A DNA stretch of 64,000 nucleotides, from assembly GCA_008125075.1 (NCBI GenBank), contig VLTH01000002.1, positions 893,688-957,687 on the forward strand, written 5' to 3'. Within the stretch, counting starts at the first letter, position 1, and every line of letters starts with the position of its first letter. This document shows, piece by piece, positions 43,727 through 56,390 of the stretch. Below the pieces are notes generated by a model, which saw only the letters and a list, made by a program, of their open reading frames with translations, was not told where the DNA came from and did not search any database. Source of the stretch: Acetivibrio alkalicellulosi. GTDB taxonomy: Bacteria > Bacillota > Clostridia > Acetivibrionales > Acetivibrionaceae. Made by a program: the position numbers and the translations under genes.

Positions 43727-43832
43727 AAGCATTACTTTGAAGCAAACAATGGGTGAGAATAATGATATGTGAAAGCAGGAAGGTATTACATTATGAGGGC
43801 AATTATGCCCTACAAAAAATGGAGGAGATACT

Positions 43833-44303
43833 ATGAATAAAAACGTTATTATTTCTGTAAAAGGGATTCAAACTTCAGGAAATAAAGATTCGAATACACT
43901 TGAACTTGTTACAGAAGGTAAATACTATAAAAAAGGAAATGCTTACTTTGTAACTTATAAGGAAAGTCAGGTTACAGGTATGGAAGGAACTACAACCACC
44001 TTAAAAATATCTGATGATGGCATAGTAACTCTAATGAGATTTGGTTCTGTAAATACCCAATTTATTTTTGAACAGGGTCAAAAACATATGTCTTATTACG
44101 ACACAAAGTATGGTACATTTACAATAGAAGTTACTACAAACATTGTAAATATTGATGTTGATGACAAAGGTGGAGAGATAAGGGTTGACTATCGTTTGGA
44201 TATAGATGATAATAAATCTGGGCAGAACGATTTTCATATGTTTATAAGAGAGGCAGGGCAGTTTGATGACAAATATAGTGAAGACTATAAAGAAACAAAT
44301 TGA
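43833..44303 (+). CDS. DUF1934 family beta-barrel protein
   Basis: 156 aa; GGAGGAG before the ATG. The pattern VIISVKGIQTSG...LVTEGKYYKKGNAYFVTYKESQVTGMEGTTTTLKISDDGIVTLMRFG...FIFEQGQKHMSYYDTKYGTFTIEVTT fits the DUF1934/YwiB family (calycin-like). Its function is unknown, but in Firmicutes it is characteristically found just upstream of argS, as here; the 3' end overlaps argS by 38 bp. It is probably cotranscribed and translationally coupled. Confidence 0.88.
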   Translation: MNKNVIISVKGIQTSGNKDSNTLELVTEGKYYKKGNAYFVTYKESQVTGMEGTTTTLKISDDGIVTLMRFGSVNTQFIFEQGQKHMSYYDTKYGTFTIEVTTNIVNIDVDDKGGEIRVDYRLDIDDNKSGQNDFHMFIREAGQFDDKYSEDYKETN

Positions 44304-45966
44304 CAAGGTAGTAAGAGATTCGATTAAAAAAGCATCGGATAAAAATGAAATACCTGAAATTGGGGCTCTAGAAATAACTATTGAGACCCCAAGAGAAAAA
44401 TCACATGGCGATTTTTCAACTAACATTGCAATGCAGACAGCTAAAGTGGCTAAAAAACCTCCAAGGGTTATTGCGGATGTTATTGCTAAAAATATGGATT
44501 TTAATGGGACTTACATTGAAAAAGTTGAAATTGCAGGACCAGGTTTTATTAATTTTTACTTAAATAATAATTGGTTGTATGACTCGGTGAAGGACATACA
44601 AAAATTGAGAGATGAATACGGCAGGATAGATATTGGGAAGGGTCAGAAAGTTATGGTTGAGTTTGTCAGTGCAAACCCTACAGGCCCTCTTCATATGGGT
44701 AATGCTAGGGGCGGTGCGTTAGGTGACTGTATAGCCAGTGTACTTGAAAAAGCAGGATATGATGTTACAAGAGAGTTTTATGTAAATGACGCTGGAAACC
44801 AAATTGAAAAGTTTGGAATTTCACTTGAGGCAAGATATCTTCAGCTTATTAAAGGTGAAGATTCAATAGAATTTCCTGAAGATGGCTATCATGGCGAGGA
44901 TATTATTGAGCACATGAAAAATTATGTTGAAGCTCATGGAGACAAGCTAGTTGATGTTGAAAGTAGTGAAAGACGAAAAATCCTTGTTGAATATGCACTG
45001 CCAATAAATATAGAAAGAATTAAAAAGGGATTAGAAGACTACGGAGTGAAATTTGACATTTGGTTTTCAGAGCAATCCTTGTATGACAGTGGAGAGTTGC
45101 AAGAAACCATTGACTATTTGAAGGAAAAAGGATATACAAAAGAAGATGAAGGGGCTTTGTGGTTTAAGTCTACTTTATTTGGTGCCGAAAAGGATGAAGT
45201 AATTGTAAGAAATAACGGTGTGCCTACATACTTTATAGCAGATATAGCATACCATAGGAATAAATTTTTAAAACGTAAATTTGACAGAGTTATTAATCTC
45301 CTTGGGGCAGATCATCATGGTCATGTTTTTAGAATGAAATGTGCAGTGGAATCTTTAGGTGTTAGCCCGGACAAGCTTGACGTAGTTTTATTCCAACTAG
45401 TTCGTTTGTATAGAAATGGTGAAATTGCAAGAATGTCTAAAAGGACAGGAAGGGCAATATCCTTAACCGATCTTTTAGAGGAAGTGGGAAGGGATGCAGC
45501 AAGATTTTTCTTTAATACCAAAGCATCAGGAAATCATCTAGATTTTGATTTAGACCTTGCTGTTAAAGAATCAAGTGAAAACCCAGTTTACTATGTTCAG
45601 TATGCACATGCAAGAATTTGCAGTATGCTGACTGTTTTAGAAAGTGAAGGTGCAAAGGTTCCTCAAGTTGACAGGGTAGAGCTTTCACTTTTAGAGAAAG
45701 ATGAAGAACTTGAACTTTTAAAAAAGCTATCAGAGTATCCAGAGGAAATAAAGATAGCAGCACAGACTTTAGAACCAAGTCGACTTACTCGTTATGTACT
45801 AGATGTTGCATCTAGTTTTCATAGCTTTTATAATGCTTGCAAATTAAAAGGTGCACAAGAGAATTTATTAAATGCAAGGCTTTTACTTGTTGATAGTACA
45901 AGAATTGTCATTAAAAATGTTTTAGAGCTTTTGAGTATTAAAGCTCCAGAGAGAATGGAAAGATAA
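44266..45966 (+). CDS. argS: Arginyl-tRNA synthetase
   Basis: 566 aa from the ATG at 44266, inside the end of the DUF1934 gene. The N-terminal additional domain is followed by the HIGH-like motif PTGPLHMGNARGGALGD, then GADHHGHVFRMK, the KMSKS-equivalent ARMSKRTGRAISL, and the anticodon-binding DALR domain at the C-terminus. It charges tRNA-Arg. A class I synthetase of normal length. Confidence 0.96.
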   Translation: MTNIVKTIKKQIDKVVRDSIKKASDKNEIPEIGALEITIETPREKSHGDFSTNIAMQTAKVAKKPPRVIADVIAKNMDFNGTYIEKVEIAGPGFINFYLNNNWLYDSVKDIQKLRDEYGRIDIGKGQKVMVEFVSANPTGPLHMGNARGGALGDCIASVLEKAGYDVTREFYVNDAGNQIEKFGISLEARYLQLIKGEDSIEFPEDGYHGEDIIEHMKNYVEAHGDKLVDVESSERRKILVEYALPINIERIKKGLEDYGVKFDIWFSEQSLYDSGELQETIDYLKEKGYTKEDEGALWFKSTLFGAEKDEVIVRNNGVPTYFIADIAYHRNKFLKRKFDRVINLLGADHHGHVFRMKCAVESLGVSPDKLDVVLFQLVRLYRNGEIARMSKRTGRAISLTDLLEEVGRDAARFFFNTKASGNHLDFDLDLAVKESSENPVYYVQYAHARICSMLTVLESEGAKVPQVDRVELSLLEKDEELELLKKLSEYPEEIKIAAQTLEPSRLTRYVLDVASSFHSFYNACKLKGAQENLLNARLLLVDSTRIVIKNVLELLSIKAPERMER

Positions 45967-46008
45967 CAAGATGGCTAGCAATGTACCTATTTGTCATGAA
46001 TAAAAAGT

Positions 46009-46268
46009 TCGGGGCATAGAGCCCCGACCCTTTTAAGTATTTCACTTTGTCCCAAGACTTCTAATAAGGTCTTGTAGGTTCAGCACTCATAAGGGGGTGC
46101 ATATTTTTCTTCACATTTGCTACATGCACTCCTCATAAGGTAATGGTTTGTGTAAACTATGAATTTATGCATGTGGTGCCATTTATGAGGGTAAACTTTT
46201 TGTTCATTAAATTATTTTAGGTCTCATAAGCTATTACCTTAGCTTTACTACCGTAAGGGGTTTTATAT
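46009..46268. repeat. Repeats after argS: family C copy then family D copy
   Basis: 46009-46068 is a clean family C copy whose first part GGGGCATAGAGCCCC is a hairpin. 46091-46138 is a family D palindrome (GGGGGTGCAT...ATGCACTCCT). TTATGAGG/CCTCATAA-like words recur to 46210. No gene seen before the AraC regulator. Confidence 0.65.
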
Positions 46269-47162
46269 ATGGATGTTAAACTTAAAAAAGTTGTAGTTAA
46301 AGATGAAGAGATTTCGCCGAAAGTACTAACAGCTGCTTTGTTTTCTCAGATTGACAGTTTGCCTAAGGATTATGTTTTACAGGAGCGTTATGTATATGAT
46401 TACGAGTTTGAGTTAATTGTGGATAGTGATGGTGCTTCTATGATTATAGACAGTAATCATTATTATATAAAGCAGGGAGATATTATTTTTAGAAAACCTG
46501 GTCAATATACTCAAGGAAGGATGCCATACAGTTGTTATTTAATATGTGTAGATATGCTCAGTAATACAAATAAAGATTCTTCGGATTATTATGTATATAA
46601 TGACCAGGAGTTTCAGAATTACTATATTAATCCTCTTTTAGAGAGGCTCCCAGAGATTTTTCATCCATTAAACTTTGAAAAAAGTCGTAGCACATTTGAA
46701 TCTATATTCAAAGAATTTGTAACACCATCACCTTTATCTGAACTAATACTAAAAGCAAGTGTATTAAATTTAATTTGTTATATTTTTAAAGATTCAACTG
46801 ACCCTTTTAAAAACAGCCAAATTCCTATTTCACATCATTTTAAATCTCTTAAGGATGTTATTGAATATATTAAAAAGAATATAGATAGTAAAATGGTATT
46901 AAGCGATTTTTCTAAAATTGCAAATATGAGTCCTAGTCATTTTCATAAGGTTTTTACGAAAAATGTTGGATTAACTCCGCATGAATTTATCCTCAAAGTA
47001 AAATTAGATAAAGCAAAAAAGCTCTTAGTGGAAACATTTTATTCAGTTTCGGATATTTCAATCCAATGCGGATTTGAAAACACACCTTATTTTTGTTATG
47101 TTTTTAAAAAACACAACAATCTTACCCCTTTAGAATTTAGGAAAAAACACAGATACATTTAG
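46269..47162 (+). CDS. AraC-family transcriptional regulator
   Basis: 297 aa. The N-terminal ~170 residues look like a cupin-type ligand-binding domain (YVYDYEFELIVDSDGASMIIDSNHYYIKQGDIIFRKPGQYTQG). The C-terminal ~100 residues contain the double helix-turn-helix: LSDFSKIANMSPSHFHKVFTKNVGLTPHEFILKVKLDKAKKLL and SVSDISIQCGFENTPYFCYVFKKHNNLTPLEFRKKH. The start is uncertain since the ribosome site (TAAGGGG) is about 10 nt upstream. Its placement immediately before the xylan-degrading genes on the same strand makes it a candidate regulator of them. Confidence 0.9.
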   Translation: MDVKLKKVVVKDEEISPKVLTAALFSQIDSLPKDYVLQERYVYDYEFELIVDSDGASMIIDSNHYYIKQGDIIFRKPGQYTQGRMPYSCYLICVDMLSNTNKDSSDYYVYNDQEFQNYYINPLLERLPEIFHPLNFEKSRSTFESIFKEFVTPSPLSELILKASVLNLICYIFKDSTDPFKNSQIPISHHFKSLKDVIEYIKKNIDSKMVLSDFSKIANMSPSHFHKVFTKNVGLTPHEFILKVKLDKAKKLLVETFYSVSDISIQCGFENTPYFCYVFKKHNNLTPLEFRKKHRYI

Positions 47163-47346
47163 TGTTAATAGGCAATGGATATAATATTATCATTGTAATA
47201 TTATCAATATCTTGTTATATAATAATGAATTCTTATTATAATAAAAAAAAAGTAGCCTTAAAAAAGTTTCCCCTCGTATTGTAAGTTAAGAGATGAGGTT
47301 TTTATATTTAAAGACTTTTCTAAATATAAAATATTTCTGTCAATGA

Positions 47347-49932
<2,586 letters not shown>

Positions 49933-49963
49933 TGAGCTCGTTTAGTTAAAGCTAAGAATGTGA

Positions 49964-49992
49964 GCTTAAGGTGGAGAATCTCCACCTTAAGC
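49964..49992 (+). terminator. Perfect hairpin after xynZ
   Basis: GCTTAAGGTGGAGA and TCTCCACCTTAAGC are exact inverses around one base, 30 nt after the xynZ stop. The U tract is short (TTATAAG), so it may be a stabiliser or weak terminator. Confidence 0.6.
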
Positions 49993-50225
49993 TTATAAGA
50001 TATACTACAACTTATAGAAGGTTAATTCTTAGAATAAGAAAACCAATAAAAATAATAGAATTTTATATTTATGCATGTGCTATTAGTTTATTAGCAAATA
50101 AATAGAACAGACCCTTTTATACTCTATTTAGTAAGTTTTACACTGGCAAATTTTTATTTTTAAATACTTTTGAAATTAGCAATAGTTATTATTAAATGAA
50201 CGTAATTTTTATATGGGGTAAAAAG

Positions 50226-51296
50226 ATGAAAAAAATTATATTTAATATTACAGTTTTAATGTGTTTTACTACTTTGTTTTTGGCAAATGCACAAGCACAA
50301 ACAACTTCAGGTTCAGACTCTAGGAGTGCTTTTGCTGCAATAGAAGCACAAGGATATAATTATTTGAGTTCTTTAACTATTGAGATAATAGGTATAGGTA
50401 CTAGTGGAAGCGGTGTAGGATATGGTGATTTAAATGGAGATGGAGTTATTGATTCAAGTGATTATATATTACTTAGAAGATTTATTTTAGGAATAATATC
50501 ATCTATCAATAACATAACAGCTGCTGATTTAAATGGCGATGGAAACATTGATTCTACTGATGTTATTCTTTTAAGGAGGTATATAATGGAGATTATAAGA
50601 GTATTTCCTGTAGAAAGCATGGCGCCAACACCTACACCGATACCAACACAAGCGCCAACACCAACTGTTGATCCTAATGCTAAGCTTGTAGCTCTTACAT
50701 TTGATGATGGACCCCATGCTCAACTTACACCTCTTGTGTTAGATAAACTTGATAAGCATGGTGTTCCAGCAACATTCTTTGTAATAGGGCAGCAAATAAA
50801 CTCATCAACAAGTGCAGTTATGAAAAGAATAGCCGACTCAGGACATGAGATAGGAAACCACTCATGGGAACATCAAAATATGAACAATATGTCTGCACAA
50901 GCTATTAAGGAGTCGATACAAAAGACAAACAGAGCTATTTTTGAGCATACAGGCCAAACTCCTAAATTTTTCCGTCCGCCGTTTCTTTCTACAAACAGTG
51001 CGATGTTTTCTTCAATTGATCTGGTATTTGCTGGTGGAGTTACTGCAAATGACTGGGATCAATCAACAACTGCCCAACAGAGAGCAAGTGCTATCCTAAA
51101 TGGTGTTAGAGATGGATCTATAGTTCTTTTACATGATGTACAACCCTTGCCACATCCAACACCGGAAGCTCTTGATATAATTATTCCTGAGCTTAAAAGA
51201 CAGGGATATGAGTTTGTAACAGTATCTGATTTATTCAGGCTAAAAGGAGTTCTAATAAATCCATCAGATACTAAGATGTATAATTCTGTACCATAG
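50226..51296 (+). CDS. Cellulosomal polysaccharide deacetylase (CE4) with dockerin and a CBM6 remnant
   Basis: 356 aa; the ATG at 50226 follows TGGGG at 7 nt. Signal peptide ~1-26. Residues ~30-65 (SAFAAIEAQGYNYLSSLTIE...GSGVGY) match the beginning of the CBM6 in the neighbouring XynZ-like protein but stop abruptly and join the dockerin ([44 protein letters not shown]). After a Pro/Thr linker comes the NodB domain with TFDDGP, HSWEH, RPPF and LLHD motifs, that is, the metal-binding and catalytic residues of CE4 enzymes. Probable acetylxylan esterase. It belongs with xynZ in xylan breakdown. Confidence 0.9.
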   Translation: MKKIIFNITVLMCFTTLFLANAQAQTTSGSDSRSAFAAIEAQGYNYLSSLTIEIIGIGTSGSGVGYGDLNGDGVIDSSDYILLRRFILGIISSINNITAADLNGDGNIDSTDVILLRRYIMEIIRVFPVESMAPTPTPIPTQAPTPTVDPNAKLVALTFDDGPHAQLTPLVLDKLDKHGVPATFFVIGQQINSSTSAVMKRIADSGHEIGNHSWEHQNMNNMSAQAIKESIQKTNRAIFEHTGQTPKFFRPPFLSTNSAMFSSIDLVFAGGVTANDWDQSTTAQQRASAILNGVRDGSIVLLHDVQPLPHPTPEALDIIIPELKRQGYEFVTVSDLFRLKGVLINPSDTKMYNSVP

Positions 51297-51392
51297 ATTA
51301 GGACTGCTGAAAATATAACTTTTACTATTATTTTACCACAGCCCTTATAGGAAGCCTTGGGACAAAGTAGAAGTAATATTTCAGACATTACT
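51297..51392. repeat. Family A palindromic repeat after the deacetylase gene
   Basis: Starts at the stop codon: ATTAGGACTGCTGAAAATAT at the left, AGTAGAAGTAATATTTCAGA at the right, ~95 bp long, with ACCACAGCCC.../...GGGACAAAGT internal arms. Confidence 0.65.
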
Positions 51393-51422
51393 TAGCTTGT
51401 ATGATGTAATACTCTTTTCATA

Positions 51423-51541
51423 CTTCAAGGAGGGGGATTTAATACCCCTTCTTGAAGCTCTCACCAAATAATTAAAGAACATCTTCAAGTATTAATGCGG
51501 GGATGTTACAACAAGTTAGTTTGTAACGCCCTCTTTTTTTT
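51423..51541 (+). terminator. Two successive hairpins, the second an intrinsic terminator
   Basis: CTTCAAGGAGGGG (51423-51435) pairs with CCCCTTCTTGAAG (51445-51457). A second stem GGGATGTTACAA/TTGTAACGCCC (about 51500-51531) is followed by TCTTTTTTTT. Together they separate the deacetylase from the SLH operon. Confidence 0.75.
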
Positions 51542-51722
51542 ATCAACTTACATAATGCAAAAGAATAGACCATTTTTTAATGAATTTAGCAGTATATAAT
51601 CTCGAATCTAAATTGCCTTTTGTTCTATCCTGTAATAAATTATTAATAAAAAGCTTTTAAAAATTAGCCGATATAGAAAATAAGGCTAATTTTTTTACTT
51701 TATTCTGAAAGGTAGTGTTGAA

Positions 51723-54701
51723 GTGCTTAAGAAAAGTACATTTGCTAAATTCTTAATTTTAGTATTAACGATATCTTTAATATTATCATTTCCCACATAT
51801 TCGCAGGAGATAGCTGAAATGATTTTTGAAGGTATAGACAATGGTTCTGTTCGTTTAAACAATATAGATTTTCACGATGTTAGAAACTCGGGCACATGGG
51901 CAACAGAGGCAATATATGAGGTTGGTGCACTAGATATAATAAAAGGCTATGGGAACAGGATTTTTGGACGTACAAATCACGTAACAAAAGAACAGGCAAT
52001 AGCCATTATTTATAGAGCAGTGGGTAGAGAAGAAGATGCTCAGAGAATGGCAGAGCTTTTAGATAATGCAAGGATTGCCGATGAAAGAAATACAAATGCA
52101 CTTAGTATGTGGTCAGATGGTTATTTAAGGCTAGCAGCAGAAGAAGGACTTATAAGCTGGCAGGATTATAATGATGCCCTTAATCCTGATCAGAGTGAGA
52201 TTTTAGAAAATGGATTTTTTCGTCAAAGATCTGCAACAAGGCAAGAAGTTGCAAGGTGGATGGCAATTGCTTTAGGTATTGAACCTATATATGGTCAGCA
52301 TCAAATATTTAATAATTTTGTGGATTGGACAAGTGCAGATCCTCATAAAGTACCTTATATTGAAGCATCTCTAGTAAATGGGATGATGAGTGGAGAAGGA
52401 AATGGATACTTTAGGCCACTTGGAGTAATAACAAGAGAACAGATGGCACAGATCATTAAAAATGGTGCCTCTTCCATATTTCCATTGCTGGGATATGATA
52501 AAAAGACTGGTACTATAGAAGGCATAAGGAATGCAAGGGATTACACACAGGGTCTGGATATTTCAAGAAAGACATTTAATGTTAGAAACAGCAATGGAAT
52601 GCTTCATCAAATAGTAACTCAAAAATCAAATAATGTAAGTAGAATTAGTGAACAGGCAGGTAGACCTATAGATGGAAGTGACGTTGAACTTATTGTACAC
52701 AAAGCCGGACGGATTGGTAATAGCAGCCTTTTATCTGAAGGAGACAGGATTGAATACATAACTTCTTTAGATAATAAAGTTAAGTTTGTAAATGTCATTT
52801 CAAACACTTTAAATACCAGTTATATTGTTGGTAAAATAAATGGTTTTGATGATCAACATACAAAACTCAACCTTTCTAAAATATTTGATCTGGACTATCC
52901 TCGTGTAGACATAGAGAGTAGAAATTTTTCTTTTAATATGAAAGGCAGAGATATTGATGTAACCTATGTTGTCAGCAATAATGCAAAAGTTTATATTGAT
53001 GGAAGGTTGTCAGAAATTAAAAGTATACCTAATGGTACAGATGCTATAATAGAAATACGTGATAATATAGTTGTTGGAATAAAGACAGTAGAATTACGTC
53101 TTAGAGAACAGGGAGTTATTAATGGTATAGTAGAAGAAAATAACCCGAATTTAGGATTTATAACCTTATACAATGAACATTCTCAAGACTTAAGAACTTC
53201 TCCTTTAGAAAGGCTAACACATCTTAAAACATACAGTTATACTAATCCAAGAGATATTCAAATTTTAAGAAATGGATATCCAGCTAAAATTGAGGATATA
53301 CAATCTGGTGATTCAGCATATATAAAACTTGATAAAGATGGCAATATTGAAATAATAAGTAGTGTGGACAATTACATAGCTAAATATGGAAAAGTCATTT
53401 CTAAAAGGCCGGATCATTTATTAGTTAGGTATGATGATGGAATGGAGCAAATTTTAGAAGTTAAAGATGCTTTAGTGATATTTGATAAAAGAATTTCTGA
53501 TTATGACACTTTACGTGAAGGGGATAGGGTGAGACTGCTTCTAAATGTTACTGACAAATTTACAGATTTAAAGCAGATAACAATAGATGGAAGTGGGCTT
53601 CATGTTTCAAATATATATAAAGGAACAATGGTTGGATTAGATGATATTACCAGGAGGATGGTCATTAAAAATGTTCAGGTTTTTGAAAATGGAAATTGGA
53701 GAAGAACCGAGCAAAAAGGTTTTCATTCTGTAGAATTGGCAGAAGATAATATATTTATGTTTAATAATAACCCTCTTAATACAAATGATGTAAGAAGATT
53801 ATTTAGAGAACAGGAAGCATATATAGCTGTTTTAGAAGACTTCGGAAAAAGTGAAAAAGCGGTATTTGTATCATTTAGAAACTCAAATGACACTGAAGCT
53901 CCTGTTTTTGATGATGTTATAGCATCTAATAGACCTGGAAGTGAGGGCGAATTTACACTTGGACAAGAATATAGAAATATAATTTATAATGCAGGGACAA
54001 TAATTGTAAAAGACAACAGGCTTGTTTCGGGTAACAATATATCAAATGAAGACATGGCATATGTGGTTGCAAACAGAAGATATAACGATGGGGTTTATCA
54101 GGCGGGTGTAATTGCTATAAATGAGAGGTTTAATCCTGATTTTATTGATATATACAGAGGAAGGATATCACAGATAAATACAAATACCAGTGTAACATTA
54201 GGATCTTTTTCAAGACTTAATGGCCTAAATTGGGAATTTAATAATACGCCTAAGACACTCTCAATAACCTATGACACAAAAATAGTAGATGATAATGGTA
54301 TTGTTGGACAACGTAATTTTATAGACCATGGAGATTTAAGTTTCAAAGACAGAACAGTATATATTCTTGCACAGGGGACCGATGCGATATTAATAAGTAC
54401 TGCTCCATATGGAAATATCAATGTAAGAGGTGAAATATTCGAAATAACAGGAGCAGTTGATGGTAACGATGAAGAACAAGAGCCAAATGAATTTAGAATT
54501 ATAAATGCTAGAGTATATGATGTATCATCATTTATGTGGAAAGATAACAATGATATGACCTTTGACATATTAAATACAAGTGTAATTATAAAAAATAACA
54601 GCATTGTTGCACCTTCTGATTTAAAGAAAGGTGACAGGGTAAGGGTAATTAAGAGAGAAAGTGATGAGTCAAAAGATGCCTTAATAGTGTTTGTAGAGTG
54701 A
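51723..54701 (+). CDS. SLH-domain surface protein, large
   Basis: 992 aa from a GTG start (AAAGG 10 nt upstream). Signal peptide ~1-27. Three S-layer homology repeats lie at the N-terminus (~37-95: FHDVRNSGTWATEAIYEVGALDIIKGYGNRIFGRTNHVTKEQAI; ~110-180; ~195-255: VPYIEASLVNGMMSGEGNGYFRPLGVITREQMAQII). They attach the protein to secondary cell-wall polymer. The remaining ~730 residues are mostly beta-rich, with many VDG/NGI-type turns and repeated phrases like GDSAYIKLDKDGNIEII, GDRVRLLLNV and KGDRVRVIKR, and I do not recognise a family. The 3' end overlaps the next SLH gene by 4 bp in the raw frame, so the two are likely cotranscribed. Confidence 0.85.
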   Translation: MLKKSTFAKFLILVLTISLILSFPTYSQEIAEMIFEGIDNGSVRLNNIDFHDVRNSGTWATEAIYEVGALDIIKGYGNRIFGRTNHVTKEQAIAIIYRAVGREEDAQRMAELLDNARIADERNTNALSMWSDGYLRLAAEEGLISWQDYNDALNPDQSEILENGFFRQRSATRQEVARWMAIALGIEPIYGQHQIFNNFVDWTSADPHKVPYIEASLVNGMMSGEGNGYFRPLGVITREQMAQIIKNGASSIFPLLGYDKKTGTIEGIRNARDYTQGLDISRKTFNVRNSNGMLHQIVTQKSNNVSRISEQAGRPIDGSDVELIVHKAGRIGNSSLLSEGDRIEYITSLDNKVKFVNVISNTLNTSYIVGKINGFDDQHTKLNLSKIFDLDYPRVDIESRNFSFNMKGRDIDVTYVVSNNAKVYIDGRLSEIKSIPNGTDAIIEIRDNIVVGIKTVELRLREQGVINGIVEENNPNLGFITLYNEHSQDLRTSPLERLTHLKTYSYTNPRDIQILRNGYPAKIEDIQSGDSAYIKLDKDGNIEIISSVDNYIAKYGKVISKRPDHLLVRYDDGMEQILEVKDALVIFDKRISDYDTLREGDRVRLLLNVTDKFTDLKQITIDGSGLHVSNIYKGTMVGLDDITRRMVIKNVQVFENGNWRRTEQKGFHSVELAEDNIFMFNNNPLNTNDVRRLFREQEAYIAVLEDFGKSEKAVFVSFRNSNDTEAPVFDDVIASNRPGSEGEFTLGQEYRNIIYNAGTIIVKDNRLVSGNNISNEDMAYVVANRRYNDGVYQAGVIAINERFNPDFIDIYRGRISQINTNTSVTLGSFSRLNGLNWEFNNTPKTLSITYDTKIVDDNGIVGQRNFIDHGDLSFKDRTVYILAQGTDAILISTAPYGNINVRGEIFEITGAVDGNDEEQEPNEFRIINARVYDVSSFMWKDNNDMTFDILNTSVIIKNNSIVAPSDLKKGDRVRVIKRESDESKDALIVFVE

Positions 54702-54742
54702 AAAAGTTAAATGATATTAAAAGAGTAAAAAGGAGATTTACA

Positions 54743-56284
54743 ATGCAAAAAAAAGTACTAAATATTATTTTGATAGTAATACTATGTAGTACAATTCAAA
54801 TGCCTGTATATGGAAGACTAGGGAATTCAGGATATGAAGGTGGAATTTCATCGGGTGAAGCTCCTGGAAGGACAGTGTTTGACTATAAAGAGGTAAGTTT
54901 TGTAACGGGTGAGCCTATTGTTTTTGAGGGAACTCTTACAATTACTAAAAACTTAAGACAGGATAATGCCACAGGCAATGAGGTTATAACTTCAAATTAT
55001 ACATATAGACTCAATAATCTTGCAAAGGCCGCCACATTAAACAGAGTTTTAATATATAGCACAGTACTGACAAAAAAAGAAAATGGTCAAACAATTGAAT
55101 CAACAAGTCTCAATACAGGATATAGTGAAATAATACGAATTGGAAACACTACGTATAGACTTGAAAATTATGACTATACCAGAACTAACATTAAAGATTC
55201 AAAACCTGCTGTAGACTATTATGCGGGAAATTTGTGGGGAAGAAAAACATACCAGTCAGGGAATGGTTTAAATGGCTCAACTGTTACTATCGACGTGACA
55301 GGAGACTTTTATGGATATAATCAATTTTGGGGAACGGTTGAAACCCAAATTTTAGATTATCTTATTCAGACTCAAAACAGAATAAATGGAACAGTTGATA
55401 AATGGGGTGGAACTGCAAGTGTAAATCTTTCGTCTACAACAACTAAGAATATCAGGTACATTGAAAATGAGCCTCAAACTATAAGTTTTGAAGGAGGATT
55501 TATACAAACTCAACATAATAACAGTGTATTGCAATATACAACAAGACTTCCTGAATTTGATTCTAACGGTGTATCTACAGACAGAATTATTGAGACAAAG
55601 GACAGTTTAAAGTTAGAGACTTTTCCTGAAAGTAAAAGGCTTTTGGTACCTCAAATAAATCATTTGAGAGGTCATTGGGCTTATGGAGATATAAAGCGAC
55701 TTTATAGCCTTGAAGTATTTAAAGAAGATGCTTCAAGGTTTAACCCTCAGGAAGTTATGACAAGAGCAGAATTTGCAGATGCTTTTGTTCGTGCTGCTAA
55801 AGAAGTACCTTTAGATCCAGCACTTGTTAATCCCCGTGCAAACAGAGCTTTAAATAATACAAATAATCAAATTATATCGCCATTTTTGGATGTTCCCTCT
55901 GACAGCAAATATTTTAAAAGCATAAATAGTGCATTTGAGAGGGGAATGATTAGTGGAAGAGGAGATGGGAGATTTTCACCTGATGATTATTTGACTACTG
56001 CTGATGCCATCACAATAATAATAAGTTCCCTGGGTTTAGAGGGGCTTGCACCTGCTGGAGGTGCAATGACTACATTTAGAGATAATGGTGATATTCCAAG
56101 GTATGCAAGAAATTCAGTTTATGTTGCACAAAAAATAGGTCTTGTTTTAGGAGATGATAAAGGATTTTTAAAACCGATGGAGTATATTACTAAGGGAAGG
56201 GCTGCAGTTATAATTAATAAATATATAGATTATATGAGAGATGATTTAAAGAAGGATTATAGGGAAAGATTAATCAATTACTAA
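54743..56284 (+). CDS. SLH-domain surface protein, second
   Basis: 513 aa; the ATG at 54743 is preceded by AAAAGGAGA, preferred over 54698. Signal peptide ~1-24. The central part (~30-305) is beta-rich and unrecognised (NYTYRLNNLAKAATLNRVLIYSTVL; GDFYGYNQFWGTVETQILDYL). The C-terminal ~190 residues hold SLH repeats: HWAYGDIKRLYSLEVFKEDASRFNPQEVMTRAEFADAFVRAA; FKSINSAFERGMISGRGDGRFSPDDYLTTADAITII; ARNSVYVAQKIGLVLGDDKGFLKPMEYITKGRAAVII. It follows the other SLH protein directly and precedes a CtpA protease, a likely surface-protein operon. Confidence 0.87.
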   Translation: MQKKVLNIILIVILCSTIQMPVYGRLGNSGYEGGISSGEAPGRTVFDYKEVSFVTGEPIVFEGTLTITKNLRQDNATGNEVITSNYTYRLNNLAKAATLNRVLIYSTVLTKKENGQTIESTSLNTGYSEIIRIGNTTYRLENYDYTRTNIKDSKPAVDYYAGNLWGRKTYQSGNGLNGSTVTIDVTGDFYGYNQFWGTVETQILDYLIQTQNRINGTVDKWGGTASVNLSSTTTKNIRYIENEPQTISFEGGFIQTQHNNSVLQYTTRLPEFDSNGVSTDRIIETKDSLKLETFPESKRLLVPQINHLRGHWAYGDIKRLYSLEVFKEDASRFNPQEVMTRAEFADAFVRAAKEVPLDPALVNPRANRALNNTNNQIISPFLDVPSDSKYFKSINSAFERGMISGRGDGRFSPDDYLTTADAITIIISSLGLEGLAPAGGAMTTFRDNGDIPRYARNSVYVAQKIGLVLGDDKGFLKPMEYITKGRAAVIINKYIDYMRDDLKKDYRERLINY

Positions 56285-56364
56285 GTATTAGCTGAAATAT
56301 TACTTACACTTTTCACGGAGGTCTGTAGTGAAATAGTAGAGGATGTTATATTTTCAGCAATACA
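56285..56364. repeat. Family A palindromic repeat between the SLH gene and ctpA
   Basis: AGTATTAGCTGAAATATTAC at the left and GTTATATTTTCAGCAATAC at the right are inverted ends. It begins directly after the stop codon and ends about 25 bp before the next gene. Confidence 0.7.
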
Positions 56365-56390
56365 ATTTATGGAGAAAAGAGGGAGATAAC

